From JBHGBM01 sp041946965 (GTDB lineage Bacteria; Acidobacteriota; Terriglobia; Bryobacterales; Bryobacteraceae), in NCBI GenBank assembly GCA_041946965.1, contig JBHGBM010000073.1, positions 1-52,351 on the forward strand: 52,351 nucleotides of DNA. Direction: 5' to 3'. The first letter of the stretch is position 1. Each line of letters opens with the position of its first letter. This document shows, one piece after another, positions 7,789 to 16,479 of this stretch. A model generated the notes under the pieces. That model was not told where the DNA came from. It saw only the letters and a program-made list of their open reading frames with translations, and ran no database searches. The position numbers and the translations under genes are program-made.

Positions 7789-9945
7789 CGCGATGTACCT
7801 CACCGCCGTAAGCTTTGCCAGCAACTCGAGCTTTTCAATAGCGATCCTGCCGGTCACGATCGAGCCGGAGTTCGGGCGCGAAAGCAGTTCGAAACCTGCC
7901 TTCTTCAGCGCCTCGAACGTTTCCGGCTTGAGGTCGGCGAGGTAGACCTGCACCACGATCGGGCCGGTCTTGCCTTCCCGCACCATGCGGAGCAGCGATG
8001 GCGGCATCTTGACCGGTGAAGCGGCCGCGTCGGAGGCGCCGCGGAACTGCCTTGCTTCCGCGGCAACCGGAGCCACCATCTTCATCGCCATAGCGGGCGC
8101 CGCCACCCGCGTCTCGCCGAACACGCCCTCGTAGCTGACGCCTTCGGGCATCTCCACGGGCACCTCGACGCGCTTCGGCTCGCCACCCTCCATCACGGTG
8201 GTCTCCTCCACCGCGACGAACGAGGTGAACTGCGTCATCAGCCGGTAATCCATACCGAGGCGGACGATCTGCTCTTTAAGATCCGCGCGGACGGCGCCCC
8301 GCTGGGCCCCGGCCAGGTCCTGGGACATCAGCTCGTCCACCCGGCGCCGCGCCCAGAGCGAGGCCAGGGAGTCATTGCGCGCTTCGGCTTCCGGAAAACT
8401 GATGCGGATTTCGCGCACGAACTCGCGGCCGGCCAAGCGCCCGCGCAGCCGTATGACGCCCGCCGCCGGTCTGGCATACCGCCCGCAGAGGACCACCGGC
8501 TTGGCTGCGAACAGGTCCGGGATGCGGACCGGGTAGAGGTCGGTCACGGGCAGTCCGGCCCAATCGATGGCGATGTCCGTCAGCAGCGGACTGCGTACGC
8601 GCTCGTGGAAGCGCCGCGCGGCCGCCGAGCCGTCCTGGTTGAGGCCGACGTATTCCACCTCGCCGCGCCCGTAGCGGGCCATGCCGTCCAGCAGGAAGCG
8701 GTTGGCGGAACTGCCGATACCGAAGGCGAACACACGCGCGGCCGGGTGGTGCTGGATCTCGGCCAGAATCTCGAAATCGTTGCCGACGAAGCCGTCGGTC
8801 ATGAAGCAGACCACGCGGATGTGGCCGTTTTCGCCGGCGCCGTCGAGCGCCGCGCGGATAGCCTTCATCATCTCCGTGCCGCCGGAGCCGTGACGCGAGG
8901 CCAGGAACTGCTGCGCGGCGCGGAGGTTCTCAGGGGTGGCGGGTACCGGGGAGGGGAACAGGATGCGGGTGTCGCCGGAGAAGGTGATCAGGTTAAAGGT
9001 GTCGCGCGGGTTCAGCCCGTCCAGGGCCAGCCGCATGGTTTCCTTGGCCTTCTCGATGGGAAAGCCCATCATGGAGCCGGAGGTGTCCAGCACAAAAACC
9101 AGTTCCTTGGGCGAGATGTCCGCCACGGCGACGCGCTCGGGCGGTTGCAGGATGAGAGTGAAGAACCCGCCGCGCGCATCCCGGTGGGCGAGCACGGCGT
9201 CCTCCACGCGCCGGCCGGCCACGTCCCACTTGAGGATGAAATCCTTGTTGGGGATCACGGCCTTATCGCGCAGCGCGACGGCGTAACGGCGCGCATCCGG
9301 ACGGGTGATGGCAACATCGTGCGTCGGCGAGGTCACCCCGTCCACCGGCACGCCCGCGTCGAGGGTGAGTTGCACGGAGATATCGTGGCCGGCGCGGGTG
9401 CCCTGCGGGGTGACGGGCGGGGTGATCCGGCCGGCATCCAGCACGCCCCGCCGCGGAATGTAGCGCGGGCCGACCACCATGGGGAAGGAGAACGTGTAGC
9501 TGCCGGCTTCGTAATCGAGCGTCTCCACGTAGCTGATGGTGATGTCCACCGCGCCGCCCGGCGGGATGTTGGCGACGGCCTGGGTGAAGATGTTCGGGCG
9601 TTCCTGGTCAAGCAGGCCCGCCATCCGCCCGGAGCGGCGCGCGGCCTCGTACATGGCGCGGGCCTCCTCGCGCGGCTTGATCACGCCGCGAATGGTGCGG
9701 CCGCCGACCAGCATAGTCATATCGTCCACGGCGGCGGAAGCCGGCAGGGGGAAGGTGTAGACCGCTTCGATCTTTTCCTGGTAAGGGTTGGCGAATTTCT
9801 GCGTCACGGTGACGCGGGCGAGCGGGCCGGAAACCTCGGCCTTGACCGCGGTGTGCTTGAGCGGGCAAGCACCCTTTTCGCTGGTGAGCGAACCGGTGTC
9901 GCCGAAACAGGCGGCGGAAAGGAGTAATGCAAAAGCGGTTTTCAT
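7777..9945 (-). CDS. Exported VIT and von Willebrand factor A domain protein
   Basis: This 722-residue protein has a short signal peptide (about residues 1-16). A VIT domain follows at about 25-155 (VTVTQKFANPYQEKIEAVY, YEAARRSGRMAGLLDQERPN, FTQAVANIPPGG). A vWA domain spans about 278-450 with an intact metal-binding DTSGS near residue 285, then T and D positions in GGTEM and MTDGF. The tail (about 660-722) resembles a small ferredoxin-like pro-domain fold, judged by the pattern LKKAGFELL and ITGRIAIEKLELLAKL, with V in place of I. VIT/vWA proteins bind partners through Mg2+ and are usually periplasmic or surface-bound. It is the last gene of the sigma/anti-sigma operon (32 bases after the anti-sigma gene) and is a candidate output or sensor of that circuit. 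Confidence 0.85.
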   Translation of the reverse strand: MKTAFALLLSAACFGDTGSLTSEKGACPLKHTAVKAEVSGPLARVTVTQKFANPYQEKIEAVYTFPLPASAAVDDMTMLVGGRTIRGVIKPREEARAMYEAARRSGRMAGLLDQERPNIFTQAVANIPPGGAVDITISYVETLDYEAGSYTFSFPMVVGPRYIPRRGVLDAGRITPPVTPQGTRAGHDISVQLTLDAGVPVDGVTSPTHDVAITRPDARRYAVALRDKAVIPNKDFILKWDVAGRRVEDAVLAHRDARGGFFTLILQPPERVAVADISPKELVFVLDTSGSMMGFPIEKAKETMRLALDGLNPRDTFNLITFSGDTRILFPSPVPATPENLRAAQQFLASRHGSGGTEMMKAIRAALDGAGENGHIRVVCFMTDGFVGNDFEILAEIQHHPAARVFAFGIGSSANRFLLDGMARYGRGEVEYVGLNQDGSAAARRFHERVRSPLLTDIAIDWAGLPVTDLYPVRIPDLFAAKPVVLCGRYARPAAGVIRLRGRLAGREFVREIRISFPEAEARNDSLASLWARRRVDELMSQDLAGAQRGAVRADLKEQIVRLGMDYRLMTQFTSFVAVEETTVMEGGEPKRVEVPVEMPEGVSYEGVFGETRVAAPAMAMKMVAPVAAEARQFRGASDAAASPVKMPPSLLRMVREGKTGPIVVQVYLADLKPETFEALKKAGFELLSRPNSGSIVTGRIAIEKLELLAKLTAVRYIAPRP

Positions 9946-9977
9946 ACCCTGGAAATGCCGCCGTGCGGCCTACCCTT

Positions 9978-10892
9978 TCACTGAAATTCGAGGGTGACGG
10001 TGACCACCGGCAGTTCGCCGAGACGCACCAGGATTTCGCACCGGCCGGGCTGCTCCGACTGCACGGAGCCCTCGGCGGGGACGACGTAACTCTTGCGCGC
10101 TTCCACGGGCCCGTCAAACAGGACCACGCGCCCGCCCGAAGGCTCCGCCTGCCAGACCGTGAGTTGGCCGGCGGAGGCCGGCACCAGGTTCAGGCGAACC
10201 GAATCCCCGGTATGGAGGCGGCCGGACAACGCGTCGTAAACGCCGTCATCGCCTTTGCGCAACACGGTTACGGCGACTGCGGGCGTGGCCGGCGCCCGGT
10301 GCGCCGCGGCGCTGAACGCCATGCGCGGCATCGCCCCGGCAGGAGCGCGCGCGGCAACCGCTTTATCGGCCGCCACCGTCGCGGGGGCCTCCGCAAGCTG
10401 CGCTTCGGCCGCCGCTTCGCGCTTCCGCTCGGGTTCGGCTGGCGGCGCGGGCGCCGGCACCGAGATCGCTTCCTTGGCTTTCTCCCTGACCGCCGCGCGC
10501 CGGGGCGCAGGCGCGGAGCGCGTCTCTTTCACTTCCCCCTGGACGGGGGCCGCCGGCGGCGGCGGGCGGAGCTCGGCTACGAGACTTTCTTTCGCCTCGC
10601 GCCGGGGCTGAACCGCAATCACCGCCACCACCAGGGCTGCCGCTGCCGCCAGCGCCGGGGCCACGAACAGCGGCCTGCGCCACCACGGCAGGCGTATCTC
10701 GCGCAGTTCCGCCAGCACCGTTGCGCGTGCGGCCGGGTCCTCGAGCAGCTCCCGCAGGGGCTCCTCACGCGCCAGCTCGTTGAAGAGTTCCTGATCCTCC
10801 AGCGCGGCCTCGAACAGTGCCCGGCGCTCCGCCTCGGTGAGGTTGCCCGCGGCGTAGCCGCCCAGCAGGTTGCGCGCTTCCTCGCGGTTCAT
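9978..10892 (-). CDS. Membrane-anchored anti-sigma-factor-like protein
   Basis: This 304-residue protein has an acidic helical N-terminus (about 1-68), one transmembrane helix (about 75-95, APALAAAAALVVAVIAV), a long Ala/Pro/Glu/Lys-rich linker (about 100-190) and a beta-rich C-terminal domain (about 205-304) with GDSVRLNLVPASAGQLTVW, resembling DUF4384-type domains. Its ATG overlaps the stop of the ECF sigma gene as ATGA (10889-10892), so the two are translationally coupled, which strongly suggests an anti-sigma partner. The N-terminus lacks the HxxxCxxC zinc motif of classical anti-sigma domains, so the binding mode may differ. The C-terminal domain would face the periplasm and could sense signals together with the VIT/vWA protein. 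Confidence 0.72.
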   Translation of the reverse strand: MNREEARNLLGGYAAGNLTEAERRALFEAALEDQELFNELAREEPLRELLEDPAARATVLAELREIRLPWWRRPLFVAPALAAAAALVVAVIAVQPRREAKESLVAELRPPPPAAPVQGEVKETRSAPAPRRAAVREKAKEAISVPAPAPPAEPERKREAAAEAQLAEAPATVAADKAVAARAPAGAMPRMAFSAAAHRAPATPAVAVTVLRKGDDGVYDALSGRLHTGDSVRLNLVPASAGQLTVWQAEPSGGRVVLFDGPVEARKSYVVPAEGSVQSEQPGRCEILVRLGELPVVTVTLEFQ

Positions 10893-11392
10893 CGCGGCCC
10901 TCCCATCAGCCGCTGCAACTCCTGGCGGCAGCGGCGGTCCCAGGTGTAGACCGTGTTCAGCGCGGCGGCGCCCATGCGCCGGGCGATCTCGGGGAAGGGG
11001 CGGCCCTCGATCTTCAGCCGCATCAGCTCGCGGCAGCGCGGGCCCAGCCTGGCCAGCGCGCGGGTCAGCCGTTCGAGCAGTTCGCGCCGCTCGGCGTACT
11101 CGGCGGGGCCGCCGTCGCGCCCGGGCAACTGAATCTCGCCGGCCGGCACGGCGTTGTACTCGCCCCGGCGCGCGGCCTTGCGGCGCAGCGCCGTCATCTT
11201 GAAGCGCACAATCCTCATCGAGAGCGGCACGAGATCCTCGATGCGCTCGACATCCGCGTATTTCTGTTCGAGCAGCATGAGCGTCTCCTGCGCCAGGTCC
11301 TCGGCCGCATCCCTCCCAACATGAGATGCCGCGAAGGCCACGATCCTTTCACGCAGCCTGCCGAGTACCTGGTCTCGTGCGGCGGGGGCCAT
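10889..11392 (-). CDS. ECF-type RNA polymerase sigma factor
   Basis: This 167-residue protein has a region 2 signature (GRDAAEDLAQETLMLLEQKY, about 27-46) and a region 4 helix-turn-helix (RCRELMRLKIEGRPFPEIA, then LNTVYTWDRRCRQELQRL, about 120-160), with no region 1.1 or 3. It would direct RNA polymerase to a small regulon. It heads a three-gene operon with a membrane anti-sigma-like protein (ATGA overlap) and the exported VIT/vWA protein. ECF operons usually autoregulate, but the 29-base gap to the divergent ThuA-like gene leaves little room for a promoter and I cannot point to a bipartite ECF motif. Confidence 0.88.
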   Translation of the reverse strand: MAPAARDQVLGRLRERIVAFAASHVGRDAAEDLAQETLMLLEQKYADVERIEDLVPLSMRIVRFKMTALRRKAARRGEYNAVPAGEIQLPGRDGGPAEYAERRELLERLTRALARLGPRCRELMRLKIEGRPFPEIARRMGAAALNTVYTWDRRCRQELQRLMGGPR

Positions 11393-11421
11393 GGATGCCC
11401 CAATGATAGTACACTGGCGGG

Positions 11422-12141
11422 GTGAAACGCTTCGCCCTGCTTGCCCTTGCGTGCCTCCCGCTGGCCGCCGCCGACGTGCTGGTGGTGGCCGACGAGTTTC
11501 CCGCCATGGAAGTGCTGGCCCGCGCCCTTCAATCCGGCGCCGGGCTCTCCACCGCCATCGTCAAACAGCCCGAGATGCCCAAGGATTTCGCGCCCTTCCG
11601 CGCCGTGGTCGTGTACGTCCACCGCAACCTCGATGAAGCCGTGGAGAAAGCCTCCATCGCCTACGCGCGGGCGGGCGGAAAGCTCGTCCTGCTGCACCAC
11701 ACCATCAGCTCCGGCAAGCGCAAGAACCGCGAGTGGTTCCCGTTTCTCGGCGTGGAGCTGCCCGCGCGCGACTTCGCGCAAGGCGGCTACAAATGGCTGG
11801 ATCCGGTGGACTGGGAAATGGTGAATCTCGCGCCCGGCCACCCCATCACCACCGGCGGCGTAAAGTACCCCGGCGCTACCGAGTACAGGGGCGAGACCCG
11901 TCCGAGCATCGCGTTTTCGCACTCCGAGGTGTATCTCAACCACGCCCTGAGCGGGCCGCGCACCGTCCTGATGGGCCTCAAGTACCGCGACCCGAACACC
12001 GGTACGGTGTACATGCAGGATACCGGCGGCTGGACCATGCGCGCGGACAAGGGGACGGTGACGTACCTGATGGCGGGCCACAGCACCGCGGAATTCGAGA
12101 TCCCGGCCTATGCCCGCATCGTGGTAAATGCGATAAGGTGA
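11422..12141 (+). CDS. Exported ThuA-like protein
   Basis: This 239-residue protein starts at GTG (11422), preceded by a weak GGCGGG. A signal peptide (about 1-17, LLALACLPLAAA) leads into a ThuA-like flavodoxin/glutamine-amidotransferase-like fold: DVLVVADEFPAMEVLARAL, then GGKLVLLHHTIS, the hallmark LLHH segment, and HPITTG later. ThuA-like proteins often accompany sugar catabolism genes in Acidobacteriota and Planctomycetes, but their reaction is not settled. It is followed after 5 bases by a Tat-exported sugar-isomerase-like protein, so the two probably share a message. Confidence 0.75.
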   Translation: MKRFALLALACLPLAAADVLVVADEFPAMEVLARALQSGAGLSTAIVKQPEMPKDFAPFRAVVVYVHRNLDEAVEKASIAYARAGGKLVLLHHTISSGKRKNREWFPFLGVELPARDFAQGGYKWLDPVDWEMVNLAPGHPITTGGVKYPGATEYRGETRPSIAFSHSEVYLNHALSGPRTVLMGLKYRDPNTGTVYMQDTGGWTMRADKGTVTYLMAGHSTAEFEIPAYARIVVNAIR

Positions 12142-12146
12142 CAGAC

Positions 12147-13037
12147 ATGAACCGCCGCACTTTTCTGGCTTCCGCCACTGCGGCCGCCGCACCCGCCGCG
12201 GCGCCCGCCCGCTTCCGCAAAGGCATCTGCGAGGGGATCTTCCCGGCCGGCATGCCCATCGAGGAGCGCTTCCGCCGCACCCGCGACGCCGGTTTCGAAG
12301 GCATCGAGCTGCGCAGCGGGAACGACATTAAGCTCTCTACCCCGCCGGACGAAGTCAAGCGCATCGCCGACCAGGCGCGCCGCGCCGGAGTCGAGATCGT
12401 CAGCCTGTGGTCTTCCGAACCATTGGGAGAGGGTCCCCTGAACAGTCCCGACCCGGAGAAGCGCGCCCGCGGCGTGGCCGGCGTACGCAAGATTATCGAG
12501 TACGCCCGGTACCTGAACTGCGGGGCCTCCCTGCTGGTGCCCGGACGCCTCGGCTCGGGGCCGCGGTTTGAGATCGGCTACCAGGATTCCTGGGACCGCA
12601 TTACCGCCGAGATGCGCAAGCTGCTTCCGGATGCGGCCAAGTACAAGGTTTGCCTCACACCCGAAAATGTCTGGAGCAAGTTTCTGGTCAGCCCGCGCGA
12701 CGCGCGCGATTTCGTGGACCAGTTCAAGAGCCCGTGGGTCGGCTTCCATTTCGACGTGGGCAACGTGATGCAGTTCGGCTACCCGGAGGACTGGATCCTC
12801 ACGCTCGGCCAGCGCATCAAGGCGATCCACGTGAAGGATTACAAACTTTCCTCCCGCGCCGAGCAGGGCCGCTTCGTGGATTTGATGGAAGGCGACGTGA
12901 ACTGGAAAGGGGTGATGGCGGCGCTGGTCAAGACCGGCTACCGCGGCTTCCTTTCGCCGGAAATCGGCCGTAACGACGATCCGGATCAACTGAAAAAGCT
13001 TTCCGCCACGCTCGACCGCATCCTCGCCCTGGCCTGA
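12147..13037 (+). CDS. Tat-exported sugar phosphate isomerase/epimerase-like TIM-barrel protein
   Basis: This 296-residue protein starts at ATG 12147, five bases after the ThuA-like stop. The N-terminus MNRRTFLASATAAAAPAAA is a twin-arginine signal. The rest is an AP-endonuclease-2-type TIM barrel: FEGIELRSG, VEIVSLWSSEP, CLTPENVWSKF, VGFHFDVGNVMQFG, IKAIHVKDYKLS and FLSPEIG supply the usual metal-binding Glu/His/Asp residues (E in PEN, H and D in FHFDVGN, H in IHVKD, E in SPEIG). Family members isomerise or epimerise ketoses, inososes or hydroxypyruvate. Export of such an enzyme by Tat is typical of Acidobacteriota and Planctomycetes, but the substrate is unknown. Confidence 0.85.
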   Translation: MNRRTFLASATAAAAPAAAPARFRKGICEGIFPAGMPIEERFRRTRDAGFEGIELRSGNDIKLSTPPDEVKRIADQARRAGVEIVSLWSSEPLGEGPLNSPDPEKRARGVAGVRKIIEYARYLNCGASLLVPGRLGSGPRFEIGYQDSWDRITAEMRKLLPDAAKYKVCLTPENVWSKFLVSPRDARDFVDQFKSPWVGFHFDVGNVMQFGYPEDWILTLGQRIKAIHVKDYKLSSRAEQGRFVDLMEGDVNWKGVMAALVKTGYRGFLSPEIGRNDDPDQLKKLSATLDRILALA

Positions 13038-13062
13038 AATCGCCAGTGGTATCTTGAAACTG

Positions 13063-13962
13063 ATGCGTGCAACGTTGCTCCTGCTTGCGCTGGCGAGTCT
13101 GGGTGCGGCGCAAGACTATTTTCCGCTTCAGGCCGGCAACCAGTGGGTGTATCGCGTGAGTGGACGCGCGGCCGGAGATCCGCTCACGGTCGAGGTCGCT
13201 CGCACCGGGGAGTTTAGCGGACAAACCTACGCGCTGGTTCGCGGGCTGGCCGGCGACGCCTGGCTGCGGACCGCCTCGGACGGCTCGCTCTACGCCTACG
13301 ACACGGCTTCCGGTACCGAGCGTCTGTGGACCTCCTTCGCCGGCGACTTCGTTTCCAACGTGCCGCCGTGCACCCAGCCGGCGCGCGTGGCGGAAAAGCC
13401 GGCCTCGTATACAGGACCCATCGGCGAATTCGACCGCATGCTGGAGATCAACTACCAGCCGGGCTCATGCCGCGACGCCGGCATCGAGCGGGACCTTTAC
13501 CTGCCCTGGATCGGGCTGGTGCAGCGGCGCGTCACCACCATCGCGGGGCCGCGCACTTACGACCTGATCTACGCCAGGCTGGGCGGCATTACCGTGATTT
13601 CCGGCAAGGAGACCGGCTTCACCCTCACGCTCGATCAGAGCGTGTACCGGACGCCGCAGATGCTGGCGCGGCTCACGCTGCGTCATACCCAGGATGCGCC
13701 GCTGCGGCTGACGTTCAACTCCGGGCAGCGCTACGACCTGGTCATAAAGAACGAGAAGGGCGACGTTGTATACCAATGGTCGCGGGGCAAGTTCTTTACG
13801 CTCGCCATCGGGACGGAAATCATCGGTCCCGGCGAGAAGAACTGGGCGATCGCGGCGCCGCTGGACGACATCCCCAACGGACACTACGTGGCGGAAGCCT
13901 GGCTCACCAGCGCCGGGCCGCGCGCCTACGCGGCCTCGGCGGGGTTCGATATCGAACGGTAG
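13063..13962 (+). CDS. Exported protein with C-terminal BsuPI-like domain
   Basis: This 299-residue protein starts at ATG 13063 (an in-frame TTG at 13054 is an alternative), giving the signal peptide MRATLLLLALASLGAAQ. The central part (about 20-190: YFPLQAGNQWVYRV) resembles a beta-rich exported domain that I cannot name. The C-terminal 100 residues match the pattern of the BsuPI (intracellular proteinase inhibitor-like) domain: LRLTFNSGQRYDLVIKNEKG, VYQWSRGKFFTLA, GPGEKNWAIAAPLDDIPNGH. Its end overlaps the convergent sulfatase gene by 37 bases. It is last in the ThuA/isomerase run. Function unknown. Confidence 0.75.
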   Translation: MRATLLLLALASLGAAQDYFPLQAGNQWVYRVSGRAAGDPLTVEVARTGEFSGQTYALVRGLAGDAWLRTASDGSLYAYDTASGTERLWTSFAGDFVSNVPPCTQPARVAEKPASYTGPIGEFDRMLEINYQPGSCRDAGIERDLYLPWIGLVQRRVTTIAGPRTYDLIYARLGGITVISGKETGFTLTLDQSVYRTPQMLARLTLRHTQDAPLRLTFNSGQRYDLVIKNEKGDVVYQWSRGKFFTLAIGTEIIGPGEKNWAIAAPLDDIPNGHYVAEAWLTSAGPRAYAASAGFDIER

Positions 13963-15446
13963 GCCGCTCCCGCACGGTTGTACCCGCGGGCGTAGTCGGC
14001 GCGGCAGCGGCGCTCGGTTTCATCGGGGTGCTCGCCGAGTTCCTTCACCAGCGCCGCATGCAACGTTTCCACACGGTTGCGCTGCTCGGGCCGCGCGGCC
14101 AGGTTGCGGAACTCCTTGGGGTCTTCCTTCAGGTTGTAGAGTTCGCGTTCGGCCGGATGCTTGTCGTCGGGCGCGCTGTGATAGACGTATTTCCAGTCGC
14201 CGGTGCGGATCATGGCATAGCCGGAGGCGATGTTGTGGGCATAATACTGGCTGACGGCGAGGTCGCGCCCGCGCTTTGACGCGTTGTCGAGCGTGGGGAC
14301 CAGCGAAGCGCCGTCCCAGTCGTCCGGCACGCGCGCGCCGCCGATCTCCGCGATGGTCTGTACCACGTCCACCATGCCGCACGCCCCGTCGCGGCGCTGC
14401 CCGCCTTTCCAGCGCCGCGGCCAGCTTACGATCAGCGGGATGTGGGCGGCCTGCTCGTAGACGCAGTTCTTCCACCACAAGCCGTGCTCACCCATGTTCT
14501 CGCCGTGGTCGGTGGTGTATACGATGACGGTGTTATCGGCGAAGGGGCTCTTGCGCAGCGCGGCGAGCAGGATGCCGACCTGATCGTCCATCCACTCCGT
14601 GAGGCCGTAGTACAACTCGCGGCCGCGCCGCACGATCTCCGGATCCACGTCCACGCTGCCGAAGCCGCGCCGCAGGTGCTTGTAGTTGAGCGGCATGGAT
14701 TCGAGAAAGCCCGGGGGGATTTCGGGCATCGGGATGCGTCCGCGGAAATGGCTCCAGTACCGCTCGGGAACCGTGAGCGGGAAGTGCGGCGCCAGGTATC
14801 CGGCGAACAGGAAGAAGGGCTTGTCGCCGCGCTGCCGCTTGGAAAGAAAATCCAGCACGCCGGCGGTGACGCGCTTATCGTGCGACATGATGCTGGAATC
14901 TTCGCCGGCCCGGAATTCGCGGTAGCGCGCCTGGCCCGCTTTGACGTTCACGGTTTCGTCGCTGGCCGCGCGCCGCGCCCCGCGTCCCTGCTTGTGCGCG
15001 TTGTTCATGTTGCCGCCGATTTCGGTGAAGCCGTAGCGGCGCGTGGCGTCGTAGTGCTGCTTCCCGCAGAGGAACGACTCGTAGCCCGCCGCGTTCATGA
15101 TGCGTGGAATCGAGGGGTAATCGCCGCTGGGCAGCCAGCAGTCGTTATTCCATGCGCCCGTGCGGTGGATGTATTTGCCGGCGGTGAATGCCAGCCGCGA
15201 GGGGACGCACAGCGGCGAGTTGGTGTAAGCGGTGTCGAAGGTGACGCCGCGCGAGGCCAGCCCGTCGAGGTTCGGCGTGCGTGCGATGCGGTCGCCGTAG
15301 CAGCCCGCGACGCGGTAGTTGTGCTCGTCGCTCATGATGACGAGCACGTTGGGCGGCTTCTCGCGTGCGGAGAGGCGGCGGGCGGCGGCCGCGCCCATGC
15401 CGGCGCGAAGGAATTCGCGGCGGCCTAGCAGGTTGGGAGCGTTCAT
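13926..15446 (-). CDS. Tat-exported sulfatase
   Basis: This 506-residue alkaline-phosphatase-fold sulfatase has a twin-arginine signal (LGRREFLRAGMGAAAA). Metal ligands appear in MSDEH near residue 39, the nucleophile motif is CVPSR (Cys80, expected to become formylglycine), and the distal ligands lie in YTTDHGENMGEHG (about 320). The family hydrolyses sulfate esters, and this N-terminal SDEHNYR version looks like choline-sulfatase or glycan-sulfatase types. Two more sulfatases lie at 24378 and 25817. No formylglycine-generating enzyme is visible in the window. The gene converges on, and overlaps by 37 bases, the BsuPI-domain gene. Confidence 0.92.
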   Translation of the reverse strand: MNAPNLLGRREFLRAGMGAAAARRLSAREKPPNVLVIMSDEHNYRVAGCYGDRIARTPNLDGLASRGVTFDTAYTNSPLCVPSRLAFTAGKYIHRTGAWNNDCWLPSGDYPSIPRIMNAAGYESFLCGKQHYDATRRYGFTEIGGNMNNAHKQGRGARRAASDETVNVKAGQARYREFRAGEDSSIMSHDKRVTAGVLDFLSKRQRGDKPFFLFAGYLAPHFPLTVPERYWSHFRGRIPMPEIPPGFLESMPLNYKHLRRGFGSVDVDPEIVRRGRELYYGLTEWMDDQVGILLAALRKSPFADNTVIVYTTDHGENMGEHGLWWKNCVYEQAAHIPLIVSWPRRWKGGQRRDGACGMVDVVQTIAEIGGARVPDDWDGASLVPTLDNASKRGRDLAVSQYYAHNIASGYAMIRTGDWKYVYHSAPDDKHPAERELYNLKEDPKEFRNLAARPEQRNRVETLHAALVKELGEHPDETERRCRADYARGYNRAGAAYRSISNPAEAA

Positions 15447-15506
15447 GGCTTAACAGGCCGTGATACCACGCCTCAAACCACCCGCACAAGCGCGAAAATA
15501 AGGGGG

Positions 15507-16439
15507 ATGGGACGCGCGTTGCTCGCCCTGCTGCTCGCCGCCGCCGCCGGACGGACCGAATTCGAGCTCGAGGGCCGGCTCACTCCCCCGACGCACGCAT
15601 CGGTGTCGCTGCACGGCGCCGTCTCTCCCTTCAACGCTTCCACGCTCGCCGACTCGCGCGGCCATTTCCGTTTTCGCAAGCTGCCTGCGGGAACCTACAC
15701 CGTGATTGTGTTCGTGCCCTCGCAGGGCGAACTGCGCGAGACCATCGAGGTGGGACCCGGGACCGCGGACCGCAAGGGGAAAATAGCGATCAGCCTGGCT
15801 CTCAACGAGTCGCGCCTGGTCAAGGACCGGCGCGCCGGCACGGTTTCAACCCGCCAGTTGAAGATCCCCGACCGCGCGCGGCGCGAGTACGCCGAAGCCA
15901 TGAAACTGCTCGGGCGCCGCGACATCGAAGGCGCCGAAGACCGCCTCGAGCGCGCCGTGGAGATCGCCCCGCAGTTCGCCGAAGCCTGGAACCACCTGGG
16001 CACCATGGCGTACCAGACGCGCCGGTTCGCCCTGGCCGAGGAGCGCTTCCGCAAGGCGCTCGAGATCGACGCCTCCATGTACGAGCCGCTGGTCAACCTG
16101 GGCGGCACCCTGCTCTCCGAATACAAGCTGGACGAGGCGCTCCAGTACAACATTCACGCGGTGCTCATGCGTCCTTCCGACGCGCTGGCCAACTCGCAAC
16201 TGGGCATGACCTACTTCGCGGTAGGGAAGCTGGATCTCGCGGAGAAGTACCTGATCGAGGCCAAGCGGCTGGACCCCGCGCACTTCTCCCATCCTCAGAT
16301 GACGCTGGCGGAGATCTACATGCGCCGCAAGCAGCCCGAGCGCGCCGCCGCGGAACTGGAAGATTTCGTGACCCGCCACCCGGACTACCCCGCCGCGGCC
16401 AAGATCAAGGAAGCGGTGCAGAAGCTGCGCTCGAGGTAG
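15507..16439 (+). CDS. Exported tetratricopeptide-repeat protein
   Basis: This 310-residue protein has a signal peptide (about 1-15) and a short beta-sandwich resembling a carboxypeptidase-regulatory-like domain (about 17-95: DSRGHFRFRKLPAGTYTVIV). At least four tetratricopeptide repeats follow (about 128-305: EAWNHLGTMAYQTRRFALAE, YEPLVNLGGTLLSEYKLDEA, ALANSQLGMTYFAVGKLDLA, then FSHPQMTLAEIYMRRKQPER). Such repeats build protein-binding superhelices. It is divergent from the sulfatase at 13926 and convergent with thioredoxin 2. A scaffold or lipoprotein-like role is possible, but there is no lipobox. Confidence 0.85.
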   Translation: MGRALLALLLAAAAGRTEFELEGRLTPPTHASVSLHGAVSPFNASTLADSRGHFRFRKLPAGTYTVIVFVPSQGELRETIEVGPGTADRKGKIAISLALNESRLVKDRRAGTVSTRQLKIPDRARREYAEAMKLLGRRDIEGAEDRLERAVEIAPQFAEAWNHLGTMAYQTRRFALAEERFRKALEIDASMYEPLVNLGGTLLSEYKLDEALQYNIHAVLMRPSDALANSQLGMTYFAVGKLDLAEKYLIEAKRLDPAHFSHPQMTLAEIYMRRKQPERAAAELEDFVTRHPDYPAAAKIKEAVQKLRSR

Positions 16440-16479
16440 GGCGAAAAAAAATCCGGCGATGCCGAGACAACCTCTTGGC

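Noticed and set aside
8605..9927. 440-codon open frame on the plus strand
   Set aside because: Antisense of the VIT/vWA gene, which has clear domain motifs on the other strand.
16444..16464. Terminator of thioredoxin 2
   Set aside because: The stem is only 4 bp (CGGC/GCCG) before the T8 tract on the minus strand, too weak to list as a feature.
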